Notes under the pieces: generated by a model
Databases searched by the model: none
Seen by the model: only the letters and a program-made list of their open reading frames with translations
Told to the model about the DNA's origin: nothing
Source: Roseomonas sp. OT10
Lineage (GTDB): Bacteria; Pseudomonadota; Alphaproteobacteria; Acetobacterales; Acetobacteraceae
DNA length: 64,000 nucleotides
Assembly: GCF_020991085.1 (NCBI RefSeq)
Contig: NZ_CP087719.1
Span: 4,360,001-4,424,000, forward strand
Direction of reading: 5' to 3'
Position numbers and translations under genes: made by a program
In this document: positions 25,977 to 36,690 of the stretch, one piece after another
How positions within the stretch are numbered: the stretch's first letter is position 1
How the letters are laid out: each line of letters starts with the position of its first letter

Positions 25977-25991
25977 ATAGCGATCCGCTAT
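25977..25991. promoter_or_regulatory. Candidate LysR operator
   Basis: ATAGCG-ATC-CGCTAT is a perfect 6-bp inverted repeat that includes a T-N11-A core (T at 25978, A at 25990), the general LysR-box form. It sits ten bases upstream of the LysR start, in the 344-base gap shared with the divergent catabolic genes, where it could serve autoregulation. The rest of the gap, to 26311, contains no gene that I can support. Confidence 0.5.
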
Positions 25992-26311
25992 GGAATGATC
26001 AAAACTCTCTAGTGGTGCCCACTCCCGCCCCGCCATAGGGTTCGCGAAAGAGCACCGCGGCCACAGCGGCGCCTGGGGAAACAGAGCCATGCCGACCGCC
26101 AAGGTCCTCGCCCGCTCCGACATGCATCGCCGCGGGCCGCCGATTCCGGCCCCGACCTAGCCACCACCGGTCCCATCCAGGAGCGCCCCCCGCCCGACCC
26201 TTTCCAGCGAGGGCGGCGGGCCAGCGCCCCGGGGGACGCCGCCAGCATCGGAGGCGCACGGGCATGGCCCGTGTCGCCAATCCCCTTCCCATGCCCGCGA
26301 AAGGCGTTGCG

Positions 26312-27007
26312 ATGACCAGCGTATTGACCCTCCCGACCGCGCTGCTGGAGCGCTATGCGACGGCGCCGACCAGCTGGGTGACGGATGCCCTGGGGCGCCT
26401 GGGGCTGGGCTCCTGGATGGACGACGTGGTGCCGCTCTCGCCCGGCTGGCGGCTGCACGGGCGCATCCGCACCCTGAAGTTCGTGCCGCGCACCGGAATC
26501 CGCCGCCCCGACCTGTCCATCTACACGATCATCCGCTCCTTCGATCCCGGCGACGTGCTGGTGATCGGCACGGGCGGCGCCCGCTCCTGGCTGTTCGGCG
26601 AGAACATCGCGCACCTCGCGCTCTACCAGGGGCTGAAGGGCATGGTGACCGACGGCCGCGTGCGCGACGCGGGCGAGCTGAAGGAGATGGAGCTGCCCAT
26701 CTTCTCGCGCGGCGTCTCCGCCCGGCCGCCGTCGGATCTGGAACTGGCCGCGGTGGACGTGCCGATCGAATGCGGCGGCGCGCAGGTGCGGCCGGGCGAC
26801 CTGCTGGTCGGCGACGTGGACGGCGTCGTGGTGGTGCCGCACCAGGCGGCGGAGGCGGTGATGACCGAGGTCGACGACCTCGCCGTGCTGGAGAAGCGCC
26901 AGGAGGAGGCGATCGTAGCCCGTGCCCCGCTGGCCGAGATCCAGGCCGTGCTGGCCGCCAAGAAAAAGCTCAAGGGCGCGCCCGTCGAGATCGTCGAGCG
27001 GGGCTGA
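26312..27007 (+). CDS. RraA-like aldolase/demethylmenaquinone-type protein
   Basis: A 231-residue RraA-fold protein with the family blocks SWVTDALGRLGL (about 18), GDVLVIGTGGARSWLFGENIAHLA (about 83) and VTDGRVRDAGELKEMELPIFSRG (about 113); the G-x-R-D of GRVRDAG carries the aldolase active site in HMG aldolases. The known reactions are cleavage of 4-hydroxy-4-methyl-2-oxoglutarate and oxaloacetate decarboxylation; RNase E inhibition is a second role of E. coli RraA. In this catabolic run an aldolase role is more likely. The ATG at 26312 has a GAAAGG site upstream. Confidence 0.82.
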   Translation: MTSVLTLPTALLERYATAPTSWVTDALGRLGLGSWMDDVVPLSPGWRLHGRIRTLKFVPRTGIRRPDLSIYTIIRSFDPGDVLVIGTGGARSWLFGENIAHLALYQGLKGMVTDGRVRDAGELKEMELPIFSRGVSARPPSDLELAAVDVPIECGGAQVRPGDLLVGDVDGVVVVPHQAAEAVMTEVDDLAVLEKRQEEAIVARAPLAEIQAVLAAKKKLKGAPVEIVERG

Positions 27008-27022
27008 CGGGAGATGGACGCG

Positions 27023-27772
27023 ATGCCGAACGATGCCGAGCGGGCCGCCGCACTGCTGCTGGAGGCCCGTCGTGGCGGGGCGCCGCTGGAGGATCTGCCG
27101 GTGGCGCTGCGCCCGACCGGCATCGGCCAGGCCTACGCCATCCAGGATGCGGTGATCCGCCAGACCGGCCGCATCGGCGGCTGGAAGGTCGGCCCGCGCC
27201 GCGGCGATGCCGACCCGAGCTGCGCGCCGATCGGCGCCGAGCTCATCCATGCCTCGCCCGCGCGCTTCGCGGCGATGCCGGGCGCCGAGATCGAGGTGGA
27301 GATCGCCGTGACGCTCGGCCGCGACCTGCCGCCGCGCGAAACGCCCTATGCCGCAGACGACCTGCGCGAGGCCATCGCCACGCTGCACCCGGCGATCGAG
27401 CTGCTCGGCTCCCGCTTCCGCGACCGCAAGGCGGCCTCCGCGCTGAGCGTCGTCGCCGACAGCCAGAGCAACGCCGCCGTCGTGCTGGACCCGGGCCGCG
27501 CCGACTGGCAGGGGCTGGCGCTGGAGAGCGTCGGCATGCGGCTGCGGCTGGACGGGGCGGAGGTGGCAACCGTCGCGGGCGGCGCCGACACGGCCAATGT
27601 CCTCTCCGCCCTCGCCTGGCTCGCGGATCATGCCGCCGCCCGGACCGGCGGGCTGCGGCGGGGCGACGTCGTCATCACCGGGGCGAGGCTCGGCCCCTGG
27701 CCGCGTGGCGCCGCGACCGATGTGGAGGCGGAGGTCGCGGGCCTCGGCACCGTCGGCATCGCCTTCGACTGA
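27023..27772 (+). CDS. 2-oxopent-4-enoate hydratase-like protein
   Basis: About 249 residues of the 2-keto-4-pentenoate hydratase/fumarylacetoacetase fold. The N-terminal AYAIQDAVIRQTGRIGGWKVG (about 36) and central EIEVEIAVTLGRDLP (about 90, an E-x-E metal motif) match MhpD-type enzymes, and VLSALAWLADHAAARTGGLRRGDVVITG is typical. These hydrate 2-oxopent-4-enoates in meta-cleavage pathways, and the next step is normally an aldolase. The ATG at 27023 has CGGGAG nine bases upstream; an earlier ATG at 27014 is too close to it. The substrate is inferred only at family level. Confidence 0.78.
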   Translation: MPNDAERAAALLLEARRGGAPLEDLPVALRPTGIGQAYAIQDAVIRQTGRIGGWKVGPRRGDADPSCAPIGAELIHASPARFAAMPGAEIEVEIAVTLGRDLPPRETPYAADDLREAIATLHPAIELLGSRFRDRKAASALSVVADSQSNAAVVLDPGRADWQGLALESVGMRLRLDGAEVATVAGGADTANVLSALAWLADHAAARTGGLRRGDVVITGARLGPWPRGAATDVEAEVAGLGTVGIAFD

Positions 27773-27806
27773 TCGAGACAGACCAAGCAGGAAGGGGGAG
27801 ACGACG

Positions 27807-28637
27807 ATGAAGCTCGCAGGATGGCTCGGCCTGGCCGCCATGCTCGCCGGCGCGGTGGCCGCCGGCCCCGCGGCCCGCGCGGACGTGCTGGCGGAGATCA
27901 GGGCGCGCAACGCCTTCATCTGCGGCATGAGCTCGAACTCGCCGCCCTGGGGCTATCTCGACGTGCGCACGCAGCAGGTGGTCGGCTACGAGATCGACCT
28001 GTGCAACATGGTCGGCAAGGCGCTGGGCGTGCCGGTGCAGCTCAAGGAGGTCTCCAGCACCGCGCGCGTGCCAGAGATCACGCAGGGCCGCATCGACCTG
28101 CTCGCGGGGCTGCTGAGCTACAGCCGGGAGCGGGCGCAGCAGGTCGATTTCAGCGGCGCCTACATCAACGAATCCTTCAGCTTCATGGTCCCCGAGGCGT
28201 CCTCGATCCAGAGCGTGGACGAACTCGCCGGGAAGCGGATCGGCGTCGTCGCCGGCTCCTTCCTGGAGCCGCTGATCCCGCAGCGCCTGCCCACCGCCCG
28301 GGTCGTGGCCTTCGAGAGCCAGCCCGCGAACTTCGTCGCGCTGCAACAGGGCAAGGTCGTCGCCTCCGCCATGCGCTACAGCCAGGCCCGCGCGCTGGAG
28401 GCCAATGCCGGCCCCTCCGTCCGGCCGTTGCGCGCCCTGCCCGGCGCGCTGACCTACGCCGCCTCCGGCTTCGGCATCCGCAAGGGCGAGGAGGAGTGGA
28501 AGGCCTTCCTGAACCGGTTCCTCGCCGATCTGGAGACGAGCGGCGAAGGCCAGGCGCTGTTCGACAAGTGGCTGGGGCGCAACAGCGTCTACCGCATGGA
28601 GCGCGAGTTCCGCTTCGGCCAGCCGCTGACGGAATAG
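27807..28637 (+). CDS. Amino-acid-class ABC substrate-binding protein
   Basis: A 276-residue family 3 (polar amino acid) binding protein. A signal peptide ends near AAGPAARA. Blocks are FICGMSSNSPPWGYLD, VVGYEIDLCNMVGKALG and, in the second lobe, GKRIGVVAGSFLEPLI. It sits directly ahead of two permease genes and an ATPase gene, giving a complete importer. The ligand may be an amino acid, or a hydroxylated acid that feeds the RraA/hydratase pair; context cannot decide. The ATG at 27807 follows GAAGGGGGAG. Confidence 0.85.
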   Translation: MKLAGWLGLAAMLAGAVAAGPAARADVLAEIRARNAFICGMSSNSPPWGYLDVRTQQVVGYEIDLCNMVGKALGVPVQLKEVSSTARVPEITQGRIDLLAGLLSYSRERAQQVDFSGAYINESFSFMVPEASSIQSVDELAGKRIGVVAGSFLEPLIPQRLPTARVVAFESQPANFVALQQGKVVASAMRYSQARALEANAGPSVRPLRALPGALTYAASGFGIRKGEEEWKAFLNRFLADLETSGEGQALFDKWLGRNSVYRMEREFRFGQPLTE

Positions 28638-28668
28638 GCGGCGCGCGCGAGGCAGCGGAGGACGAGGC

Positions 28669-29355
28669 TTGGACCTGGCCGTCATCACCAATCCCGAGTA
28701 CCGCGGGCTGCTGCTGTCCGGGCTGCAGGTGACCCTGCTGCTCTTCGCCTGTTCCTGGCTGATGGGCATGGCGCTGGGCATCCTGCTCACGCTGCTGCGC
28801 GCGCTCGGGCTGCCGCCGGTGACCTGGCTGGTGGTGGCCTATGTCGAGTACCACCGCAACGTTCCGGCGCTGATCCAGCTCTTCCTCTGGTACTTCGGCG
28901 TCGCCGCGCTGCTGCCGCCCGATCTCAACGACGCGATCAACGACCGGGGCGCGGAGGTGGTCTTCGCCATCATCGCGCTCGGCTGCAACAAGGCCGCCTT
29001 CCTCTCGGAGGAGTTCCGCACCGGACTGCGCGCCATCCCGGCGACGCAGATGGAGGCCGCGCGCTCCATGGGGCTGGGCTATATCGGCGCGATGCGCTGG
29101 ATCATCCTGCCGCAGGCCTGGCGGCTGGCCCTGCCGGGCCTGATGAGCCAGACGCTGTTCCTGTTCAAGCTGACCAGCATCGCCGCGGCCATCGGCGCCG
29201 CCGAGCTGACCTACGAGGCGCGGCACATCGAGATGCTGACCTTCCGCATCTTCGAGACCTTCTCGATCGTCACGGCGATCTATGTCGCGGGCTCGCTCTC
29301 CCTGATGTGGCTGGGGGCCGCGGTCGCGCACCGCTTCCGCCTGCGGCTGAAGTAG
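28669..29355 (+). CDS. Amino-acid ABC permease 1
   Basis: A 228-residue HisM/GlnP-type permease with five membrane segments. The family EAA-type loop is around QMEAARSMGLGYIGAMRWIILPQAWRLALPG (about 124-154). It starts at TTG (28669), supported by GGAG about nine bases upstream and by the membrane start ITNPEYRGLLLSGLQVTLLL. It pairs with the second permease as a heterodimer in the same operon. Confidence 0.85.
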   Translation: MDLAVITNPEYRGLLLSGLQVTLLLFACSWLMGMALGILLTLLRALGLPPVTWLVVAYVEYHRNVPALIQLFLWYFGVAALLPPDLNDAINDRGAEVVFAIIALGCNKAAFLSEEFRTGLRAIPATQMEAARSMGLGYIGAMRWIILPQAWRLALPGLMSQTLFLFKLTSIAAAIGAAELTYEARHIEMLTFRIFETFSIVTAIYVAGSLSLMWLGAAVAHRFRLRLK

Positions 29356-29360
29356 CGGCC

Positions 29361-30055
29361 ATGTGGCAGATCCTCTCCGACAACTGGCAGGTCTTCCTCG
29401 TCGGGCAGTATCCCAACGGGCCGCTGGGCGGGCTGGTGCTGACCGTCCTGATCGCCGTCGTCTGCCTGGTGCTGACCTTCCCCAGCGCCGTGCTCGTCGC
29501 GCTGGCCCGCACCAGCGGCATCCGGTGGCTCGCCTGGCCGGCCACGGCCTTCGTGGTCGGCGTGCGCAGCATCCCGCTGCTGATGGTGATCTTCTGGGCC
29601 TATTTCCTGGCCCCCGTCGTCGCGGGCTTCCCGGTCGATCCGCTGCCGACGCTGATCGTCGCGATCTGCGTCTACCAGACCGCCTACCTGTCGGAATCCA
29701 TCCGCGGCGGCATCGAGGGCCTGCCCAGGGGGCAGGTGGAGGCGGCGCGGGCGCTGGGCCTGCGCTGGACACCGATCACGCTGCGCATCGTGCTGCCGCA
29801 GGCGCTCTACAACGTCATGCCCGGGATGCTCAACCAGTTCACCATGATCATCAAGGAATCCTCGCTCGGCTCGATCATCTCCGTGGGCGAGGTGACCTTC
29901 ATGGCGATGCGGGTGAACAACATCCTCATCGTCCACCCCTTCGAGGTCTTCGGCATCCTGGCGATGGCCTACTTCCTCCTGTGCTTCAGCCTGAGCAAGG
30001 CGTCCGACGGGCTGGAGCGGCGCATCCGCCGCCGCCGCCACGGGGCGCTGGCGGC

Positions 30056-30059
<4 letters not shown>
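29361..30059 (+). CDS. Amino-acid ABC permease 2
   Basis: A 232-residue second permease of the same importer. The cytoplasmic loop QVEAARALGLRWTPITLRIVLPQALYNVMPG (about 124-154) matches the EAA motif that docks to the ATPase. It begins five bases after the first permease stop (ATG 29361) and ends overlapping the ATPase start (ATGA). Membrane helices near NGPLGGLVLTVLIAVVCLVL are typical of the family. Confidence 0.85.
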
Positions 30060-30796
<737 letters not shown>

Positions 30797-30821
30797 CGGC
30801 AAGGAAGGGGAGGAAGACCGC

Positions 30822-31616
30822 ATGCTGATGCGCAAGCCCAACAAGGTCCGGCAGAAGCTGGCGGCCGGCCGCGTCGTCACCGGCACGGCGATCTATTCCG
30901 GCGCGCCCAGCATGGTGGAGGCGGCCGGCTATTCCGGCATCGACTTCGTCCGCATCGACACGGAACATGCCTGGCGGCGTGACGAATCGCTGGAGAACAT
31001 GCTGCGCGCCGCCGCCATCGCCGAGGTGGTGCCGATCGTGCGCATCGACCGGGACGATCCCTACCTGGCGCGCAAGGCGCTGGAAGTCGGGGCCGGCGGC
31101 GTGCTGGTGCCGCACGTCACCTCCGCCGCCGATGCGAGGGAGGTGGTGGCCGCGGCGAAGTTCCCGCCGCTCGGCCGGCGCGGCATCGGCTCGCTCTGCA
31201 TCTCCGGCGAGTGGGGCCGGCGGACGCGCGAGGAGTGGGTCGCCTGGAGCAATGCCGAGCCGCTGGTCGGCGTGATGATCGAGAGCGCCGGCGCCATCCC
31301 GGTGGTGCGGGAGATCCTGGCGGTGGAGGGCATCGACTTCGCCCTGTTCGGCCCCAGCGACTTCGGCATGTCGCTCGGCAGCGACGACGAGGCGATGGTG
31401 CAGGCCCGGACGGAGGAGGCGCTGACCCGCACCTGCGAGGCCGCCCGCGCCACCGGCAAGCACGTCATGTTCGGCGTCGGGATGCAGGACGAGGCGATCG
31501 AGGCCCGGATCGCCCAGGGCGTGACGATGCTGGAGCTGTCGCACGACGTCGTCATCCTCCGCAACACCCTTGCCCGCAAGGTCGCCGATTTCGGCGACCG
31601 GCCGAGCGGCCGCTGA
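30822..31616 (+). CDS. HpcH/HpaI-type class II aldolase
   Basis: A 264-residue HpcH/HpaI aldolase. The catalytic-base region is DTEHAWRRDE (about 47), the metal-binding glutamate lies in VMIESAGAIPVVREIL (about 151) and the metal-binding aspartate in FALFGPSDFGMSLG (about 171). Family members split 4-hydroxy-2-oxo acids into pyruvate plus an aldehyde. Behind a hydratase and beside an importer, it fits the last step of a ring-cleavage or oxo-acid pathway. The GGGGAGGAAG leader supports the ATG at 30822. Confidence 0.85.
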   Translation: MLMRKPNKVRQKLAAGRVVTGTAIYSGAPSMVEAAGYSGIDFVRIDTEHAWRRDESLENMLRAAAIAEVVPIVRIDRDDPYLARKALEVGAGGVLVPHVTSAADAREVVAAAKFPPLGRRGIGSLCISGEWGRRTREEWVAWSNAEPLVGVMIESAGAIPVVREILAVEGIDFALFGPSDFGMSLGSDDEAMVQARTEEALTRTCEAARATGKHVMFGVGMQDEAIEARIAQGVTMLELSHDVVILRNTLARKVADFGDRPSGR

Positions 31617-31631
31617 GAAGGAATCCCCCCG

Positions 31632-32669
31632 ATGCGCAACCTGACGCGACGCACGAGCCTGATCGCCGGTGCCGCCCTCGCCATGCCCTGGATCGGCTCC
31701 GGCCGCGTCCGGGCGGCCGAACCGACGGCGGCGGAGATCGAGGCGGCGGCGAAGAAGGAGGGCCGGCTCGTCATCTACACCTCCTCGGTGGATGCCGAGA
31801 TGCAGAAGCAGGTCGCCGCCTTTGAGAAGGCCTATCCGGGCATCCGGGTGGAGTGGATCCGCCAGCCCTCGACGACCGTGTTCAACCGCTTCGTCGGCGA
31901 GGTCGAGGCGGGCGTGGTGCAGGCCGACATGCTCTACACCGCCTCCACCGCACTCTACCAGGAACGGCCGGAGCTGTTCCGCCCCCTCACCGCCGCCATG
32001 CTGCCGAATGCGGGCGACAACGCGCCGGTGAAGGCGAAGAACGCGAACTACGTGATCGACGCGGTCAGCCCGCATGCGATCACCTACAGCACGCGCACCG
32101 TCTCGCAGGACGACATCCGGCAGCACCTGCGGAGCTGGAAGGACCTGACCAACCCGCGCTGGAAGGGCAAGATCGCGCTGGTCGACCCGAAGATCTCCAC
32201 CAACATCACCTCCTGGCTGCTGGTGATGCGGGATGCCTACGGCGCCGACTGGGTCCGGGCGCTGGGCCAGCACGGCATCCAGATGGTCGGCACCGGCACC
32301 GCGGGCGCGCAGCAGGCGGTGGCCGGGGCGTACCAGATCGTGGTGCCGACCACCCTGTCGCACAGCGCGCAGCTTCGGGCGCAGCGCGCGCCCGTCGCCG
32401 TCTTCCAGCCGGAGGGACCGGCGCACGGGCTGGAGAACGGCGCCGCCGTGCCGGTGAAGTCCAACCACCCGAACGCCGCCCTGCTCTGGATCAACTGGAA
32501 GTTCGGCCAGACCGCCCAGAAGATCGTCTGCGAGCTCGGCCAGGTGCCGGTGATGCCGGTGGACGACCCGGCCTGCCCGAAGCTGTCGCCCAACCACATC
32601 GGCTCGAACGACACGATCTCGCCCGCCTTGCAGCGGGAGCTGATCGAGCTGGTCGGCCTCCGTCCCTGA
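31632..32669 (+). CDS. Iron/thiamine/spermidine-class ABC binding protein
   Basis: A 345-residue binding protein with a twin-arginine-like leader NLTRRTSLIAGAALAMPW, then RLVIYTSSVDAEMQKQVAAFEKAYPGIRVEWIRQ and FVGEVEAGVVQADMLYTAS, the blocks of AfuA/FutA and related class proteins. Ligands in this class include ferric ion, phosphonates, polyamines and organic acids. The set that follows (ATPase, fused permease) completes the importer. Next to aldolase genes an organic acid is possible, but the sequence does not show it. Confidence 0.82.
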   Translation: MRNLTRRTSLIAGAALAMPWIGSGRVRAAEPTAAEIEAAAKKEGRLVIYTSSVDAEMQKQVAAFEKAYPGIRVEWIRQPSTTVFNRFVGEVEAGVVQADMLYTASTALYQERPELFRPLTAAMLPNAGDNAPVKAKNANYVIDAVSPHAITYSTRTVSQDDIRQHLRSWKDLTNPRWKGKIALVDPKISTNITSWLLVMRDAYGADWVRALGQHGIQMVGTGTAGAQQAVAGAYQIVVPTTLSHSAQLRAQRAPVAVFQPEGPAHGLENGAAVPVKSNHPNAALLWINWKFGQTAQKIVCELGQVPVMPVDDPACPKLSPNHIGSNDTISPALQRELIELVGLRP

Positions 32670-32691
32670 CGCCGCCAGCCGGGAGCCCGCC

Positions 32692-33824
<1,133 letters not shown>

Positions 33825-33828
<4 letters not shown>

Positions 33829-35534
33829 GCGCGACCGCCCTGCCGCATCCGCCGCCGCGGCGGTCCAGGCTCGTCCTGCCGCCGCCCTACCTCCTGTTCA
33901 GCTGGCTGGCCATCGCGGGCCTCGCCTTCCTGATCGTCTACCCGCTGGGGCGGATGCTGCTCCGCACCTTCCTGGCCGAAGGGGCGCTGACGGCGGCGCT
34001 GGGCCTCTTCGCCGAGCCCTGGCTGCCGGGGGTGCTGGCGAACACGGCGATCGTCGTGCTGGCCAGCACGGTGCTGGCGGTGCTGGCGGGCGGGGTGCTC
34101 GCCTGGATCAACGAGCGGACGGACGCGAACCTGGGCGGGCTGGGCTTCATCCTGCCGGTGATCCCGCTGCTGATCCCCAACGTGGCGCTGGCCATCGGCT
34201 GGGTCTTCGTGGCGGCGCCGCAGGTGGGCTTCCTGAACGGGCTGCTGGCGGCGCTGCCGGCGCCCTTCGACAGCCTCCAGACGGATATCTACGGCTGGAC
34301 GGGGCTGATCTTCGTCTACAGCCTGAACGGCATCCCCTTCGTCTACCTGATGCTCTCCGCCGCCTTCCAGAACCTGGACCCGGCGCTGGAGGAAGCATCG
34401 CGGGTCAGCGGCGCGGGCCTGGCGCGGACGCTGTGGCGCGTCTCCCTGCCGGCCATCGCGCCCTCCATCCTCGCCTCAGCGATCCTCGTCGTCATCAACG
34501 GCATGGGCGTCTACTCGATCCCCGCGATCATCGCGACGCATGCACGGATCGACCTGCTGACCACGCGCATCGTCGCCATGCTGACGAAGGACTACCCGCC
34601 CAACCTGGTCGAGGCGCAGATGCTGGGCTTCCTGATGCTCGCCCTGGTCGGGCTGCTGTGGTGGGTGCAGGTGCGCGCCTCGCGGGCGGGGCAGTTCGTC
34701 ACCCTCGGCGGCAAGGCCTCCGGCTCCTCCCGCGTGCCGCTGGGGCCCTGGCGCTGGCCGGCGCGCAGCCTGCTGCTGGCCTTCATCGCCGCCTCCTGCT
34801 TCATCCCCGCCGCGGCGCTGCTGCTGGTCTCGCTCCAGCCCTTCTGGACCCCGAGCCTCAGCCTCTCCGAGCTGACGCTGTACAATTTCAACGAGGTGCT
34901 GTTCGTCAACCGCATGACGGGCAACGCCTTCCGCAACAGCCTGATGCTCTCCGCCATCGGCGCGGCGGTGGGCATGCTGGTCGCGGTGCTGGCGGCGGTG
35001 CAGGTCACCTTCCGCCCGGGGCGGGCCAGCCGGGTCGTGGACTTCCTGACGCGGGCGCCGGCCGCCTTCCCGAACCTGGTCATCGCCATCGGCATCCTCG
35101 TCTCCTTCAGCGGCGCGCCCTTCTACCTCTCCGGGACCGCGCTGATCCTGCTCTTCGCCTTCGTCGTGATGTACCTGCCGCCCGGCAGCATCGCGGCCAA
35201 CGCCGCCGTCGCGCAGATCGGCCGCGATCTGCGCGAGGCCTCCGCCATCAGCGGCGCGGGCGAGGGGCGCACCCTCGCGCGGATCGTCCTGCCGCTGGCG
35301 CTGCCCGGCATCGTCGCCGGCTGGACGATCGTCTTCGTCCACATGATGGGCGACCTCTCGGCGGCCGCGCTGCTCGCCGGGCTGCGCAACCCGGTCATCG
35401 GCTTCGCCATCCTGGAGATCTGGGAGACGGGCAGCTTCGGCCTGCTCGCGGCCTTCTCGCTGATCATGTGCCTGGTGAACCTGGTCGTGGTCGGGTCCAT
35501 GATGCTGCTGGTGCGCCGAAGCCGGCGGCGCTGA
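33825..35534 (+). CDS. Fused two-domain ABC permease of the iron-type importer
   Basis: A 569-residue FbpB-type permease with two similar halves, each with about six membrane segments. EAA-like loops are EEASRVSGAGLARTLWRVSLPAIAPS (about 191) and REASAISGAGEGRTLARIVLPLALPG (about 473). It makes the whole membrane channel in one chain. It overlaps the ATPase gene by four bases and ends in the basic tail VRRSRRR. Confidence 0.85.
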
Positions 35535-35544
35535 GGCCCGCATG

Positions 35545-35592
35545 CCACGGGACGCCCAGGCCACGGGATGCCCAGGCCACAAGATGCCAAGT
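35545..35592 (+). repeat. Three 16-bp tandem repeats
   Basis: Three adjoining units start at 35545, 35561 and 35577: CCACGGGACGCCCAGG, CCACGGGATGCCCAGG and the more diverged CCACAAGATGCCAAGT. They lie in the 147-base gap between the fused permease gene and the next TctC gene. A protein-binding cluster or simple slippage repeat are both possible. Confidence 0.8.
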
Positions 35593-35681
35593 GCCCCGCG
35601 ATCCGGCAGCATGGCCACGACGGTCGCGGGGTCCCGTGCCGGTGATACCCCCCGGTGCGCACCCCTTCAGGGAGGAACATG

Positions 35682-36650
35682 ATGAGACGCAGGCAGCTTC
35701 TTGCCGGCACGGCGGGGGCATCCCTCGCCCACCCCTGGCTGGCCCGGGCCGCGGGTCCCTGGCCCTCGGACCGGCCGATCCAGGTCTTCGTCCCCGGTCC
35801 GGCCGGCGGCGGCATGGACATCCTCGCCCGCACCTTCCTGCCCGCGGTGCAACGCCACCTGCCCGGCGCCACCTTCGTCGTGCAGAACCGCGCCGCCGCC
35901 GGCGGCCAGCAGGCCTTCGAGGGCGTGGCCAATGCCGCGCCGGACGGCTTCACCCTCGGCGCGGCGCAGGCGCCCAACTCCATCACCCTGCCGATCGAGC
36001 GGCAGGTCCGCTACCGCGTCCAGGACTTCGTCTTCCTGGGCAACGTCATCGACGATCCCTGCGGCTTCTGGGTGCGCGCCGACAGCCCCTGGCGCAGCAT
36101 GGCGGACCTCGTCGCGGCAGCGAAGCAGCAGCCCGGCCGCCTGACCGTCGGCACGGCGGGCGTCGGCACGGACGACCACTTCCTGCTGCTCTCGCTGCAG
36201 GATGCGACGGGGACCGAGTTCGCCCACATCCCCTTCAACGGCACCCCCCCCATCGCCAACGGCCTGCTCTCCCGCACCATCGACGTCGGCTCCTTCAACA
36301 TGGGCGAAGGGCTGGCGCTGCTGCGCGACGGCACGCTGCGCGGCCTCGCCCAGGGCGGCCCGGAGCGCTGGACCGCGACGGGCAGCGTGCCCACGCTGCG
36401 CGAGCAGGGCATCGCCATCACCGCCGGCTCCACCCGCGGCCTGGTCGCGCCGCCGGGCATCCCGGCGGAGATCCGCGACCGGCTGCGCCAAGCCGTCGCC
36501 GCCGCCAATGCCGATCCCGGCTGGATCGCCGATGCCGACCGTATCAACCTGCCGCGCCGACCGATGACGGCCGAGGCGCAGGAGGCGCTGTTCCTCGAGG
36601 AGGACAAGCGCCTGCGTGCCCGCTGGGCCCGTAGCCCATGGCGCGAATGA
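35682..36650 (+). CDS. TctC/Bug-type solute receptor
   Basis: A 322-residue receptor with a twin-arginine-like signal MRRRQLLAGTAGASLAHPW, then WPSDRPIQVFVPGPAGGGMDILAR and FVVQNRAAAGGQQAFEGVANAAPDGFTLG, the Bug-family core. GGAGG at 35671-35675 supports the ATG at 35682 (or the adjacent one at 35679). No TctA/TctB genes are present. The next gene encodes a lyase-family enzyme, hinting that both act on the same carboxylate. Confidence 0.85.
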   Translation: MRRRQLLAGTAGASLAHPWLARAAGPWPSDRPIQVFVPGPAGGGMDILARTFLPAVQRHLPGATFVVQNRAAAGGQQAFEGVANAAPDGFTLGAAQAPNSITLPIERQVRYRVQDFVFLGNVIDDPCGFWVRADSPWRSMADLVAAAKQQPGRLTVGTAGVGTDDHFLLLSLQDATGTEFAHIPFNGTPPIANGLLSRTIDVGSFNMGEGLALLRDGTLRGLAQGGPERWTATGSVPTLREQGIAITAGSTRGLVAPPGIPAEIRDRLRQAVAAANADPGWIADADRINLPRRPMTAEAQEALFLEEDKRLRARWARSPWRE

Positions 36651-36690
36651 CCCGCCACCCTCCTCGCCCGCCACAGGAAAGGACCATCCC

